Part shown: positions 11,336 to 60,560 of the stretch, piece after piece
Layout of the letters: every line of letters starts with the position of its first letter
Position numbering within the stretch: the stretch's first letter is position 1
Origin: Cristatella mucedo
Lineage: Eukaryota > Bryozoa > Phylactolaemata > Cristatellidae
NCBI GenBank assembly: GCA_009760855.2
Contig: WPIO01000005.1
Coordinates: 10,496,501 to 10,560,500 of the forward strand
Length of the DNA: 64,000 nt
Direction: 5' to 3'
The notes under the pieces: model-generated
What the model saw: the letters and a program-made list of their open reading frames with translations, nothing else
Databases searched by the model: none
What the model was told of the DNA's origin: nothing
Program-made: the position numbers and the translations under genes

Positions 11336-13090
11336 AATGTAATTTATCTGCGTCTGAACCTCAACAAATGTGCATAGACTTGGTGGATGTTAAGCAGGAG
11401 AATTTTCTGAAGCACACGCAAAGGCACAAAGACTTGGTGGATATTAAGCAGGAGAATTTTCTGCAGCGCACGCAAAGGCGCAAAGAGCAGCGTTCGGTTC
11501 GCATGCTTTAGCTAACAACACAGCATCTCACGCAGCAAAGAGAAAGTGAGATGCATAGCTGCGTCAAGAGGCTAGTTAAGGAAGTGAGTAGCACGGAAAT
11601 AGCAGATAAAGATGGCTGACAGGATTGCAACAGAACGCGGAAAGAAATAAGATGTTATTTGCTGGTAATAGTGGAAGTGTCTAGCGCTTAAGGTACCTGA
11701 AGGAGCGAGAATACTGAAGCTAGTGCAGAAACTCAGCTGGTTGTGCAGGAGATAATCCATGGTGGGCAGGTTGGGTCAGTGAAAGAATTTGTCTCTCTAT
11801 CAGCTCATAAACCGGAAGCCATCGAAGCTTCTTCAGCAAAAGAGACATATGGCTGAACCTCTGGCATTTGTTGACTAGCCTTTCAGACATATTCATCACC
11901 AGTTGCTGATGCTTAGTGGCTCTTTTCGGTAGCCCAGTCAAGACAAATTGCAGCAGTAAAGCCTAGACGGAATGAGGGGGCTAGTTCAATCTTTAGCAAG
12001 CGACCGTCATAGATAGTGCCTAATTTTAGACAGGGATCGGAAGTGATGGCTAGCCGCGCAGGCAGTCTTCTTCATGAAAATTTTAAAATAATTGCAATTG
12101 TCAAAGACCACAACTAATTTCTGAGCACATGGCTCTGGTCACAAGGTAGTATCGTTTAATTAAAGAGCAACGTCTTCTACCGGTGGTCCAGCCACGCGAG
12201 GTTCCAATGAGCGCGTGTTGAGTTGTATCGCCTTTAAAGGAAATTGGCAGATGTCCAGGGTCGAATGACACCAAGAGATTTCTACATTTAACAATCGCCG
12301 CAGCTGAATCCGTTGGTTAAAACGAGAAATACAACCGATTATTATGTCAGCATTGAAGCGAAAGCCAATCTCTAGGAACCAAATTATTTTTCCCAGAGGT
12401 CCCGTATACACGAAGAGCAGCAAAAGACAGAGAACGGGCTTGTGGGACTCGACTAGTGACTAATCTGCTGTATGAGACTTTGTCATTGCGAGACAAAGAT
12501 TAGACATAATCAAAAAAGCGCGATTTGAACCATTCCTGCTCCTCGTCTCTAAGGCAATGATTGTTCTCAATCTTTCAATTTGGATATTGTGATCTATAGT
12601 GCTGAACGTAACTGATAGATAAAGCACCACCGGGCAGTAACGTTACCGTCATTACTGCTGCTTAGAGGGTCGTTGGTCACACGGAGGTGAGCAGATTTAG
12701 TGGAGTGGTTTCCCTTGAATGCAGAATGAACTATTTCTGAAAATTCATTCATTCTAATGCTTTCTACAATCTGCATTGCAAAAATCTGTTTGATAATCTT
12801 TGACAATGATGGAGAAGGGAAACCGGGCGATAGTTTATTGGGACTTCTGAATACAATCCTGGCTTATTAAATGTTGTTAGAATGATAGCCGATTTAACAG
12901 ACTTCGCAATGACCCCATTATTAAGAGAAGCTTTCAAAACCCCGAGTTACGGCTGAACTAGATTTTTTGCCAGTATATATTACAGAAGGCAAATTATTGG
13001 GTCATTAGGAGACGAGCTATTTTTATTACACTTTATTCAGGTAGCCATTTTGTAAACGGAGAACTTGGAAAATTTCTTGAGGAAGTGTCA
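11336..13090 (-). mobile_element. LINE family B, long decayed copy
   Basis: On the - strand the RT order is visible: the 'AFSTIDHD'-type block lies around 12590-12640, and the C-terminal 'RLVNKCQRF..LLKKLRWLPVYE' frame at 11720-11941. The copy matches 53182-54720. A 54-base direct tandem duplication (acttggtggat.. to ..ggcacaaag) lies at about 11377-11485. There are many stops and frameshifts. Confidence 0.75.
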
Positions 13091-13937
13091 CAGGTTAAGT
13101 ATCAACATTTGCTTTAGTTGGTGGTGGCTTGAGATTTTGGGCACACGCAGGCCGCTTCTCATGCTCATCAGTCGTGCTGAGCGACTATTTTTCTCATCAC
13201 TCTTTTCGTAATACATACCGGTATTTCTCCAAAATTTTATCTCACAAGAAAGGGATTCGCTTGGTACGCCTCAATCAGCGCATTCATGAAGTCGTCTACC
13301 ATTTTTCAGTTCAAACGATGCAGGCTCTTGAAGGTGCATCTGACTTGTTGTTGGTTCTAGGCCTCGGTCGGTTTATCGGAAGTTGAACCAGGCCGTCATG
13401 CATCGGCTTTCTGTCCATAATCCGCCAGCACCCTAGGAGTGATGACGTATGCTACAATGCCAATGGAAATCCGATGGAAAACCAGCGAAAAAGGCAGTAT
13501 AACAGTGGTTGAACTCGGTAAGCTCTAAAGCAGGTAAGTGTTAAAATCGGGCTTTGGGTGCTGGGGTTGGCGAATTTGGGCTGGTTTCCTTGTTTCAAGG
13601 CTGCTTGAAGGTGGGTAATGGCTGGCACCTGCGCGCTTGCAATATTATATTGAAGTAAGTAAAAGCATGCATATTTAGAAGCATTTCTGCCGCTGCAGAT
13701 AAGCCTATAGTCTAAAATCAATTTGTGAAGTGGAGCAATCACACTATCAAACATGACGACTCAGTATTTTGAAGCCCAGAGTACAGCAGGTTAACAATCC
13801 CTCAGTTTTGTTTAATATCTGGTCTAGACCAGAGATTAAGACACATCCGGCTGCTTAACTTTGTAATTTAGTAGCCGATAATTTCAAGCAGTGTAATATA
13901 TACCATCTGACTGATTAGGAATGCAAACGTTTCCATC
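13091..13937. other. No recognised feature
   Basis: Open frames of 85 codons (+, 13129-13386) and 100 codons (-, 13452-13754) are present, but neither resembles a known protein. The stretch may be the far 5' part of the LINE B copy, which I cannot show. Confidence 0.35.
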
Positions 13938-14161
13938 TTACTAATGTGCATGCTGCCACTAACCACATTTGCATGCTGACCCTGTGCATGTCACCCCTAA
14001 CCATATTATTCATTTTGTTTGTTTTTCAAGCATGATTTTACTTACTATTCTATTGCATATCACTTTGCAGCAAATGTAAAGCGCCTAGAAAGAGATTAAG
14101 TTCTCTGAGGGCGCTTTATCAAGTGCAATATTATTCTTATATTATTATTATTATTACTAAT
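13938..14161 (+). mobile_element. LINE family A 3'UTR insertion with target-site duplication
   Basis: Only the last 200 bases of the LINE are present: 3'UTR with two copies of the tgacc/ctgtgcatg repeat, the complete hairpin and a TTA tail. TTACTAAT at 13938-13945 recurs at 14154-14161 and is the likely target-site duplication. It is a clean, severely 5'-truncated and fairly recent insertion. Confidence 0.85.
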
Positions 14162-15077
14162 TCCAGGTAAGCGAAATACCGTACCACGATCGACTGCAGC
14201 TAGTTCGATCAGCAATAAGGATAAGAGTTCCCAGCGTGTCCTTTTGAACCTTGAGGACATATTTCGGAAACGATGACTGTCAATGATCTCTGCTGGTTGA
14301 CAACGGTGCCTGTTTCGTGTCTGTTGAAGCTGTCCCGCAGCTTTTTAGCAAAGGTTTTTTATCCCTGCTCATAAAGAGCTTCTGAAAATGTCATCCGCCA
14401 GCATCGAAACAAAAACAACAGACTTTCGGATTTCCGGAGCGTAAAGTGCGTTGCTAACAGTAGCGTAAAGATGTAACTTGTCGCTCAATCGTGAGATCTG
14501 CGGTGCCTCTGGGGTCAATATAAGCGCAGCTGCGAACCCAGGAATACAGCTGCCCTCTGCAGCGACAGAAACGATAACCAGAATGTGAGTTCCAAGAAGC
14601 TCTATTGGCAAACTGTAAGTAGAAGCAGTCCATGTTTGTCGAGTCCCTCTCCTATGAGCTCGCTAAATTCCAGAATGGCACCGTAGAACGATGACAGCAG
14701 AGCCTGTTGCCCAATACCCACGGGGCTCGAGCCCCGACAGCGTTTCGTCGAAATTCGAACTGTTCCTCAACAGCCATACAGCTCTAGTGCGGCTGTTGAC
14801 GACTTTCCAGTCGAGCGAAGCCTTCGTTTTTACTTGTGATCAAAGAGATCTCTAGGGTCCACTGCTACACGGATTAAGACAGTCTGCGATCGCTTGCGAT
14901 CTAGTGGCTGTGTTTTTCTGATTCCCTCAGAGATGAGGCTCTCGCGAGACCAGATAACAGCTCGTCGGCGGCAATTTAACTTTCCTGGGCGTCGTGGCAC
15001 TTGCACTTTCGCTCGCAGTAGTTCATAGATTTTTATTAGCATTCGCGTGGTATTGGCTGGCGCCCGTACATTATTTG
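14162..15077. other. No recognised gene
   Basis: An 80-codon - strand frame (14369-14611) has a fairly protein-like composition but no known motif. The palindrome ggggctcgagcccc near 14733 resembles the B-box segment of SINE family S2 without the rest of it. Confidence 0.35.
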
Positions 15078-15262
15078 GTGAGCCGTGGTGGCACACTAGG
15101 TAAGGTGGTGGTTTTCACGACCTCTGTCCCGAGGTCGTGGGTTCGATTCCTGCGGTGGGCGATTCTTTATCGCCACTGCAAGCGGTGGTGATAGGCGCAA
15201 AGGCTCTTCTGTTGCTATACAAAAAGAGGCTGTTTAATGAGCTAGGATTTTTCTTATATGAA
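15078..15262 (+). mobile_element. SINE family S1
   Basis: A full-length-looking copy. The polymerase III A-box region is tggcacactaggtaaggtgg and the B box GGTTCGATTCC is perfect. The body is cgccactgcaagcggtggtg and the 3' end is gctatacaaaaagaggctg followed by an AT-rich tail. The first arm of the central palindrome is imperfect here (cacgacctctg). Confidence 0.9.
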
Positions 15263-15387
15263 TGTAGAAGTACCAAACACGTGTTGTGTTGTTGCTTGAA
15301 CCAAAGGAGGAGCTCTGAAAAATCCGTGGATGTATTCAAAAATTTATGGCTTATTCAAATTTCACATTAATAAGAAAATTAATATTA

Positions 15388-15542
15388 TATAATTCATTTG
15401 CATAGCGCTCTAAAAGAGCTTGATCTCGAATCAGGCACTTCGCATATGCCACAGGGCTCGAGCCCACACCCTCGGTCATCACATGCGTTCACCTTGACCT
15501 CTATCTTTAAAAGCGAGCACCTTAACCACTGGGCCAAATAAG
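15388..15542 (-). mobile_element. SINE family S2
   Basis: In reverse it reads ttggcccagtggttaaggtg (A-box region), a degraded middle, the B-box-like gggctcgagccc, then gcctgattcgagatcaag and a tail ending in aaatgaatta. S2 is tRNA-derived, with the same tail hairpin as LINE family A. Confidence 0.85.
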
Positions 15543-15629
15543 GTATATTCAAATTATTGCTTTTTTCAAAAATAAGTGCTTCTTAACTCTCGGTGGCAAT
15601 TCGGAAACAGTCGCTTGGGTTGGTAGACT

Positions 15630-16125
15630 AGGAAGCCGAGACTCATTCCCTTTAGTCAGCATCACTTCGGGTGTATAACGACCTTCTTATGAATGCAGAC
15701 TTAGGTAGAATCTCTCTGTTTTTCTCGATCTTTTGGAAATTTTTGATACTATCGATCACCAAGTCCTTCTCGAGCGCCTCTCATCCCGCCTGGGCATCGC
15801 TGGCACTACACTACAATGGTTCAAGTTATATATCAATGGGAAACTCTAAAGTATTGATGTAAAAAGAAAATGACCATCCGAGTAACAGCCAAAGTATATA
15901 GTATGTCCGGGTTATGTGTTTGGTCCTGTTCTTTTCACGGTTTATACTCTCCCTCGTACCGATGTGATTGCCAGGCACACCCTAGGCTTTTTCACTTCGA
16001 TCCAGATAACAATCACTTGTACTTTTGCTTTAATCACACCCAGCCCTCCAGCACGACAAATTATATCAAGTCCTTTGCTGAATATATTGACGACGATGTA
16101 TTGACGAAATAAAGTATTTGGATCA
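15630..16125 (+). mobile_element. LINE family A, RT core fragment
   Basis: It aligns with 51790-52250: 'CITSGVYNDLLMNADLGR', the block before the catalytic Asp-Asp, and the 'DNNHLYFCFNHTQPSS' segment. Frames are broken several times and both ends are truncated. Confidence 0.7.
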
Positions 16126-17086
16126 GAGCTTAGGAGCAAAACATTGCTTCATGATATGACATGACATACATGACATGACAACATGACATAAGCAAACCCA
16201 TTCGAGTATGAAACTCTCGAGAAGCACTTGAATTAATAAGACATCAAAAAGAACAGGAAAACCAACTTGGCTTTCCAGCAATCAGGGCACGAACACGGAA
16301 TTTCAAGCAGGTAACCTACGTAACGCTGCCAGGATTTTTACTAGACCTCGACGTAGTTTTCTGCCAACATTCATAAATTTGTATTGTGGGGTACGTAATT
16401 GTGAATCTGTTCACACGGCTAATACATGGCCTTAGAGAGGGCTGTTGGCGGACTAAAGCCTCCAGAACAGACGACATGGCAGGTTTGCTGCATTTCGAGC
16501 AGGGCCTGCCGCACTTTAGTAAACCACCCAAGCAACGAAAAGTAAAACTTCTTAACCTTTACGTTGAATTATTTTTAGAATTGCGTTTTACTTGCAGCAG
16601 CTATAACAAATCTAATAATTTATAATTACCTTTCATGCGCGACTTTTGATAGCCGTAACTTTGTCGACTAGTGATCTTTAAGCAGACACCAACACAGGTT
16701 GAATTTAATGCTCACGGGGTGGCTCGAAGATCACTGATCACTCAATCGACTCTTGCCGCATGAATAGTACTCGCAGCAGCCTGAATCAAGTTGAAGTCGG
16801 TGGCAACCAACAAGAAGGCATTCAAAATGTCCCCTCATGTAAGCCGACTTGTCCCTCTATTTTAGATGACTCAGGATTCTAGGCACGGTGCTGGTGCACT
16901 TGCAGCACCAGGTCAGCTCACCAGTCAACTAGAAGTGTGTTCAAATTCTAGTGCCTTTCCTCATATGCCTACACAGCTTGTAGCACTAATAGCACTCGCG
17001 ATAAAAAAAACACTACTAAAAACCAGAAGTTAGCAATATCAACAAGAATGTAGGCGATACGTATCAGTGATTCTTATTAGCCACAT
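16126..17086. other. No gene; short ATGAC repeat
   Basis: ATGAC/ATGACAT repeats occupy about 16150-16192. The remainder shows no recognised repeat or protein. Confidence 0.4.
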
Positions 17087-17178
17087 ATAATAATAATAAT
17101 AATAATAATAATGTACTTGATAAAGCGCCCTCAGAGAACTTAATCTCTTTCTAGGCGCTTTACATTTGCTGCATTAGA
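17087..17178 (-). mobile_element. LINE family A tail only
   Basis: TAA repeats (17087-17111), then the hairpin in reverse with perfect arms (aaagcgcc / ggcgcttt) and tacatttgctgc. It is the shortest family A insertion here. A further tail fragment (gagattgagttctctggaggtgctatacaaa, + strand) follows directly to about 17215. Confidence 0.8.
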
Positions 17179-17215
17179 ATGAGATTGAGTTCTCTGGAGG
17201 TGCTATACAAAGGGC

Positions 17216-20046
17216 CATTATAGCAAGTCCATTGGCTCCATGCTTTTCAGTTTGTCATAAAGAATGGCAAAATAGATTTTAGCCTTCCTGAAGGAATAAT
17301 TGGAATTGTATTGTCTTATTCGTGCTAGCAGTCTTATTCATATTACCAAGAGCGCTATACGTTTGATTGCAAAGACTGGTCGATCACAAAAGTGTCCGAC
17401 TTGAGCTGAATTATGCCAATTGAGACCCAAATCGAGATGATAATTTTGTGCGACGATAATCATCTAAAAATCCTATACAGAGTGCCAGTAAACCGGCTTA
17501 ATTAGCACGAACGAAGTCTCGCTAGCTTTCACTACACTGGGAAAAGAGACCTAGTCGATCTTTGATTTTCAGCTGTTGTCGCGACACGCATCTCCCTTTC
17601 ACGTGACTGAGGATTAAGTTCGCCTTACGCTGGAGAGTTTTCTACAGCCCACTCAAAGCGTAAACCTCTTTGGGTGCGAATGCTGTAGCCAGTGGACTTC
17701 ATAGCCCGCAACTAAGAGAAGCTGAGCAGCAAAACTAAGCCTGGAGAGCCGTCGACGAAATGGGGGGGGGGGGTATTTGGGGGTATTTTAGGGTATATAG
17801 ACTGCATGAGGCTAATAATCGATGTCCTCATGGATTGCTCTCGTTAGTCCCAGACTCATTTCCACAACATTGGTCTGAAGATCCCCGTCGAGATCTATAT
17901 AGTACAAATACATTTTTTGAGAGTCTTCTGCTCTCGTAACATGTGGCTCATATAACAGGCTCAGACAACTATCGAATATAAACAAGAGAGCTTCCCTAAA
18001 TATCCTAAGCATGCATGCGCCCGTTCAAAGAAAGACGTTCACCGCTATTCTAATATCATCTTCGACCGTCGGGGGGGGGGGAGGCACCAGCCGCCTGGCC
18101 TTGCTGGGCCAGGCTGGCCTTGGGCCGGGCTGGCCTTGCTGGAGCTCCCTTACTCCTATCCCATCGATCGAATCCGTACGTGGTTCGATGCTTTGTGGAG
18201 GAGTCGGCAGCAGCGGCACGGGCACGTTAGTGCACGTTCTGTCCCAAAGCTGCCGCCGTCGGACTTGAAATGCACGGCTTAGCGAGCACTCTGCACGATA
18301 AAGCAGCAGCAAGTGAAAGGACACTCCTCCGCCTTCCCAAGCGAAGAACATGGCGGCACGGATCGTCATAGCGAGACACTGTACTGAGTGCATACAAAAG
18401 TGTGCATTGGGAGAGCACGACCTCTTCCGAAGCTCTTCCCGTAGGCGAGAAAGAAAGCAAATCAACTCAGATGAACGGTAACAATATTCCCACTTTTAGA
18501 GTAAACATGCATGCGCAATTCGCTCGCCGAGAAAGAGCAATGGCTGGGAGGAACTGGTGGAATGTAGCCTTATAATAAATACCGTCGATTCACAGGATAT
18601 CATGAAGCCAGTATGCTGCGGCATAGTAAGTGAAAGGCTCGGTCTCCAATGGATTTGTGATTATCTAGAGGCGTATGTAAGCCGCTACATCCAGAGGAGT
18701 GGGGAGCCTGGGGAGTATGAGCAGGAGTATGAGCATGTCGCAAGCAGCCAGAGCCAGAGCCAGAGCACTAAGAGACCTACAATAAGAGGAACAGCTAACC
18801 AGCGACGATCACGATACGAGCACGAAGAGCGAGAGCTCGGCCGGCAGAGAGAAACACTTTAACGTGGAAGCTCCGTTGTCGACAACATGCATGCAACTGT
18901 AACTGCACAGTTTACGCAATCCGTAAGCGGCCAATTTTGCAGGCAGGAACAGCTGTACGGGGTTAGGGCGGTTTTAACAAGATATTGAAAATGCATGGAC
19001 TAACTAGGCTACGGTACCTCTAAGCACGCACGATCTTTTGCAATAGTGCGTAGCTAAATGTAGGCAGACTTACTGCGAGGCAATTCGTTCATCTAGGAAA
19101 ATGAACCCAGATTCTGTGCCGACGCTGCTGGCGACATACTGGACTAGCCAATTTTGATGTCTAGGAATTTCCAATTTCATGCTACAGTAACCCCACAAAG
19201 TTCCTATCCTACGTAGAGACCTCATCTATGGAGGATCTGCATTCTCTGGCGTCAAGGGATAATTGCCTCTAGCTGGATTTCACTGAGTTAATAGAAGAGA
19301 ACAGATGACTAAAACCTCGTCGCTCGACTTTTGACCTTAACTAGGAAGTCGTGCACTGTCTCCCGTCGTAAGGCAGCTCCATTTAGCTGGGGCGCGACAA
19401 CGTTAGACTGTCAAAGACCACAGACACCAGTTGCCGCGTAACTCACTGACGCCGACACTCGACGCTTGGAAGCAGTTAGAGGGGAACAACTCCAGCATCA
19501 ATCGGAGCAAAAGGAAGCGAACCTGAAAGATGCTCCACTCACTAGATTAAGGCTGCAAAGAGCCCTATTAAGTTATGGCGAAATTACAATCTTAATTAAA
19601 GGATGCCAGCAGCCGGCGTGCTACCTTTGTTCGTCCTAAATTCTTTATCTTCGCTGCAAAGTCGTCGGTCGTGTCGTAATCCTGCTGGATGTAAATAGAA
19701 CACATTCGGGAAGTGAGTCAGAAAATAACGAAGGCGGCTGACTCAGATCGTCCTGGAAGTACGACTCATCACGTCAGCAGTCGCTGTCGCTGCGTCTTCG
19801 CCGTTCAGTTACTTTCATCCCCCGCAGCTCATTTACACAATCAATCGCCATCACTCAACCCATCCGCTCATTATGACGTACTGATGCTAACACCCACCGA
19901 CGTCAGACCTGCTGTATAGGTAGGGGTGATCCCTCAGTGATTAATGGATTCGGTGTAGCAAAGTTAGCAGGTGGTTGGACTTCCGTGTTCATTTGGGCAT
20001 TGGGTTTCGGAGATCTACAGCGCATATTGCCGTCTTGAGACTAGTC
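17216..20046. other. Upstream region of NCF2; GC-rich block, no other gene recognised
   Basis: A GC-rich block at about 18010-18470 has a G10 run near 18070 and the repeats ggccttgctgg/ggccttgggccggg. It carries a 146-codon - strand frame (18025-18465) without known motifs. A 101-codon + frame at 18557-18862 is likewise unrecognised. An in-frame stop (TAA at 19942) closes the NCF2 frame upstream, so 19945-20046 is probably 5'UTR, though no TATA box or start site is obvious. A poly-G run is at 17762-17771. Confidence 0.4.
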
Positions 20047-57136
<37,090 letters not shown>

Positions 57137-58769
57137 GTGGGTTGTGAGCGATCGGGTGGGAATCGTGTGAACACGTGTGCTATTGTTTGACCCTGAGCTC
57201 AGTCGTGTATTGCTTAAGCCAATTGCTCGAATGAGATTAATTGCAGGAGCATCGCTGATGTAATCGGTGTCATTTCGTTGCAGCTGGTAGCATAACCAAG
57301 CGAGTCTGACAGTCAGCATGGCCATCATGTGACTTTGGTAAAGCTCATACAGTGACTACTCATCTTTTAGCATTCCTCTGCTCTAATAGCCACGTCGCCT
57401 GTCCATGCAGTATGAGTAAACTGTTTTGTCGTCGTGCGTTGCTTCAGAGCAGCCATGGTGCACGCCTGCATTGCCAATTTTTGGCTGACCTGCAGGCTGG
57501 CACAGCTCGCCTGGCATTGGTAAATGTAAAATGTACTCCTTAAACAGTAAGAAAAGTGCTCCTAAAACTGTAAAAAAAGACCTGCCACGTCGCAGTAGAG
57601 TAGGCCACCGGGTCAAATAGCGTCTGCGGTTCGTCTGCCTTCATTCACTCGTAAAGATTTTGCGCTTCAACCTTGAGCTCCAAAGTTTCGTGTGATATTC
57701 TACTCACAATTGTGGGTCTGCGCTATTATGATAACCTGCTAAGCCTACGTTGGTGCTTTAAGCCGTCAGTTTTCATAAGCTTTCTTATTAAGCCTGCTGA
57801 ACTTATAATGTCCAACTGATCATCCTGTTTCAAGTACGGCCTATGAAAACGAGATTTAGAGGCTACAAGAACCGTGTCAAACTGTGAATAGCTGTCTGAG
57901 GAGGGATTAACAGAACCACTACAATACACCATTGGTGGTTTTTTCGAGCAGCTATGTAGCAGCATTTTGACTCGGTTGCTCGTATGAATGAATATTTGGC
58001 CATGTTCAATTTTCTTGTAGAGAGTTGCAGACGAATCGAGCCTGTGTAGTCGTTGATTAGCTGCGAATATAATTTCACGCACAGCAAGTCGGTGCTTTTT
58101 ACTGATTCAGCCCCTGATGCTGTGCTCGCGTCTAGTCGGTTGAAGGCCAGTAGCTGGTTGCTTTTTTTTTGTCTTTCGAGTAGATTCTGGTAATGGTCAT
58201 CGATCTCATCTGTGAAGTGATAAATAAACTGCTAAGCTAATGTTTTTCATTGTTTTCATCATATTATCATTGCACACTTTTTCTGGCGTAGCGATGGTAT
58301 ATAGCAATCCTTTATTTTGAACATTGTTTTTCCTCAATAACAGTTTGGCAGAAACTGTAATTAGTAAATGAAATAAAGTAGTGTGCCACCTTGTTAACAC
58401 TCACCTTAAAGGAATTTCGCGATTTGTGCAAATGATACGGTTATGATTATTATTACTAAAACGGAAAAAATGTCCACCCCCCTCCCATATTCCATGATCG
58501 CTGGTTGAGAACCTTACACCAGCCTGTGCTCACGTATTTGCATCTTCCCATTTAGGGTTTCGGAAAAGTCATTTATGAAAAACAGCTGTTTTCTGTTTTC
58601 AGCTTTCAAAAAACTGCCAGCTGTTAACAGTTTTTTTTACTGCTTTTTTCATATTTCACTAATTTTGTAGTCAGTAGCTTACTTTTGTGATGAACACCGT
58701 TAAAATAAATACAATACATGTTTATAATACAATATTTAAAATACATCTTTTGCGGTGAGTTTTAAATCA
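57137..58769. other. Downstream of NCF2 exon 8; no SH3 exon found
   Basis: A phase-compatible exon-like segment (57411-57519, gtccatgcag| to GCATTG|gtaaat, 36 codons) exists but has no p67phox homology. The rest is AT-rich, with AATAAA hexamers near 58223 and 58372 that could be poly(A) signals. No repeat family was recognised. Confidence 0.4.
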
Positions 58770-59321
58770 GTATATTTTTACTTCTTATAATAATATTTCA
58801 AGAATACAATTGAATTAAGCTGCTTGTCTGAGAGACGCGATCTTAATTTTGTACAGAGATTTTCAGAGACCACAAAACTCTTTCGAAGTCCGTTGATGTT
58901 GGCTTAATGGATAGAATTTTGTTGTACGATGTCTGGAGATTTTAAGTTCGCTGGCCAGAGTTCCTGAACGGCGTATTTCGGTCTTGAGCCATTTGAAACT
59001 GTCTTGCCCTCCGACTGCTATTGATGATCCATAGTTTTGAGGAGAAAAAAACAAATTCAATGCATCTTGAAGAGACAAGTTCACATTTTCAGCATCGACA
59101 TCGCTGACTCTGAATAGACGAGACGCTAGATTTCCTGCGAAATTTAGCATAGCTTTTGACGGGGTGACAGATAGATCTTTAAGACTTAGCCTGTTCAATC
59201 GCTCTTCAACGCGACAATCAAATTTTCCATGAGCTTTTTAATCATGTCATTATTCAGGTTAGATAGCTTGTTGAACATTAACTCTAAAATGGTGTCAGCA
59301 CTCATCAACGTTCCGTTTTCC

Positions 59322-59722
59322 GGTGAGCCGTGATGCACACTAGGTAAGGCAGTTGCTTTTCACAACCTCGCTGTCGAGGTCGTGGGTTCGAATCCCGTGG
59401 TGGGCGATCGTGTATTCTCGCTGCAAGCGTTGATGATAGCCGTCAAGGTCCTTGTGCTTATGCGTGCTGACACTGTGCATGCTGCCACTAACCACATTTG
59501 CATGCTGACCCTGTGCATGTCACCCCTAACCATATTATTCATTTCGTTTGTTTTTTCAAGCATGATTTTACTTAACATTCAATTGCCTTTCACTTTACAG
59601 CAAATGTAAAGCGCCTGGAGAGAGATTAAGTTCTCTGAGGGCGCTTTATCAAGTGAATTATTATTATTATTGTTATTCTATCGCTATGCAAAAGGGGCTG
59701 TTACATCAGCTAGTATCTTTAT
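59322..59722 (+). mobile_element. SINE family S1 split by a LINE A 3' end
   Basis: The SINE starts ggtgagccgtgatgcacact, has the palindrome with one change (cacaacctcgct / cgaggtcgtg) and the B box GGTTCGAATCCC, and is cut at cgtcaagg (about 59448). It resumes at ctatcgctatgcaaaagggg (about 59678) and ends near 59722. The whole nest sits in the hAT remnant between PVKLAA and NGTLMSADT. Confidence 0.88.
59448..59676 (+). mobile_element. LINE family A 3'UTR insertion inside the SINE
   Basis: Begins within the 3'UTR (ccttgtgcttatgcgtgctg) and contains both repeat copies, a complete hairpin (taaagcgcc .. ggcgcttta) and a TTATTATTATTATTG tail. It is nearly identical in the compared part to 8262-9325 and 63724-64000, so it is recent. 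Confidence 0.9.
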
Positions 59723-59941
59723 TTCATTTTTTCTTGACAGATCCTAAGCAGCAAGTTTCACAGGTTCCATTGCCTTCAGAAGAGTTTTGAGAGAGTCGAA
59801 ATCTAATGTTACCATCATTTCCAGCGCCTTGAATTGAGTGTCATGCCGATGGTGGCTTTTGTCTTTAATAGCAGCTCTAAAATTGTTGGAATGGAGTTTC
59901 AGCGCGTCAAGATGCAGTTCACTCTTGCGTCCGAACTCAGC

Positions 59942-60144
59942 TTTTACTTTGGTGAGCCGTGATGGCACACTAGGTAAGGCGGTTGCTTTCACGACCTCGG
60001 TCCTGAGGTCGTGGGTTCGATTCCTGCGGTGGGTGATTCTTTATCGCCACTGCAAGCGGTGGTACTAGCCGTAAAGGCTCTTCTGTCGCTATACAAAAAG
60101 AGGATGTTTAATCAGCTTGGATTTATCTATTTATTTTACTTTGG
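59942..60144 (+). mobile_element. SINE family S1 with 11-bp target-site duplication
   Basis: TTTTACTTTGG at 59942-59952 and 60134-60144 flanks a full copy: tgatggcacactaggtaagg, palindrome arms (cacgacctcgg / ctgaggtcgtg), GGTTCGATTCC and gctatacaaaaagaggatg. The duplication restores continuity of the hAT fossil across the site. Confidence 0.95.
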
Positions 60145-60299
60145 ATTGAAAGGCATTATTTCGAATAGTTGATTTTTGATGAATTTGACCAGCTTTCGTG
60201 AATTTGTGAGCAGATTGCAATAATCGACTTCTTTTATAATGTATCATCGCTGATCACTTCCAAGTCCGTAACTGCTTAAAAATTGTCCATTTCATCAAT

Positions 60300-60560
60300 A
60301 CTGTATGCTCCCAAAGCCTGAATCCCACTTCTTACTGATGTCACGACATCCGCTGACTTATTTAAACCGAAGCTAAAAGCCAAGCTCTTCCTCAAAGAAG
60401 TTGCTGGATTTCCTGTGAATTGTGCCACGTGTATGCTTGCGCGTGCTGACAGTGCAAAATACAGCTAATTGCATTGACATGCTTTACTCACAGCATATAT
60501 AAAGTGCTAAGAAAGAAATTTAGTTCTCTGATGACGGTATACAACTGTATTATTATTTTT
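60300..60560 (+). mobile_element. LINE A-like ORF end and tail
   Basis: actgtatgctcccaaagcct, tgacatccgctgac-type ORF end, 3'UTR with gcgtgctgacagtgcaaaat, hairpin segment (agtgctaagaaagaaattta, gttctctgatgacggta) and tgtattattattt. Confidence 0.68.

Larger units (their letters stand above)
58770..60290 (-). pseudogene. hAT-family transposase remnant
   Basis: Read on the - strand in several frames it shows the hAT C-terminal order. FKALEMMVTLDFDSLKTLLK and AMEPVKLAA (59744-59900) come first, then NGTLMSADTILELMFNKLSN (59230-59320) and a long middle (58930-59200). SIKPTSTDFERV (about 58900) is followed, after a frameshift, by SENLCTKLRSRLSDKQLNSI, VFLKYYYKK (about 58780-58865). The last two match the S/T-ERVFS..N..TK.R.RL-type dimerisation region of hAT transposases. 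Frameshifts, stops and two SINE insertions make it a fossil. Confidence 0.75.

Noticed and set aside
15080-15170. tRNA-like A and B boxes suggesting true tRNA genes
   Set aside because: They recur in dispersed SINE copies, with a long palindrome in place of a normal anticodon arm and a SINE body downstream. No cloverleaf fits.
18025-18465. 146-codon - strand frame in a GC-rich block
   Set aside because: Starts at a non-ATG codon, is Pro/Arg-rich, has no motif or splice support and is explained by base composition.
57411-57519. Phase-compatible exon after NCF2 exon 8
   Set aside because: Good acceptor and donor, but the 36 residues have no p67phox or SH3 similarity. Kept only as a possibility in the C-terminus finding.
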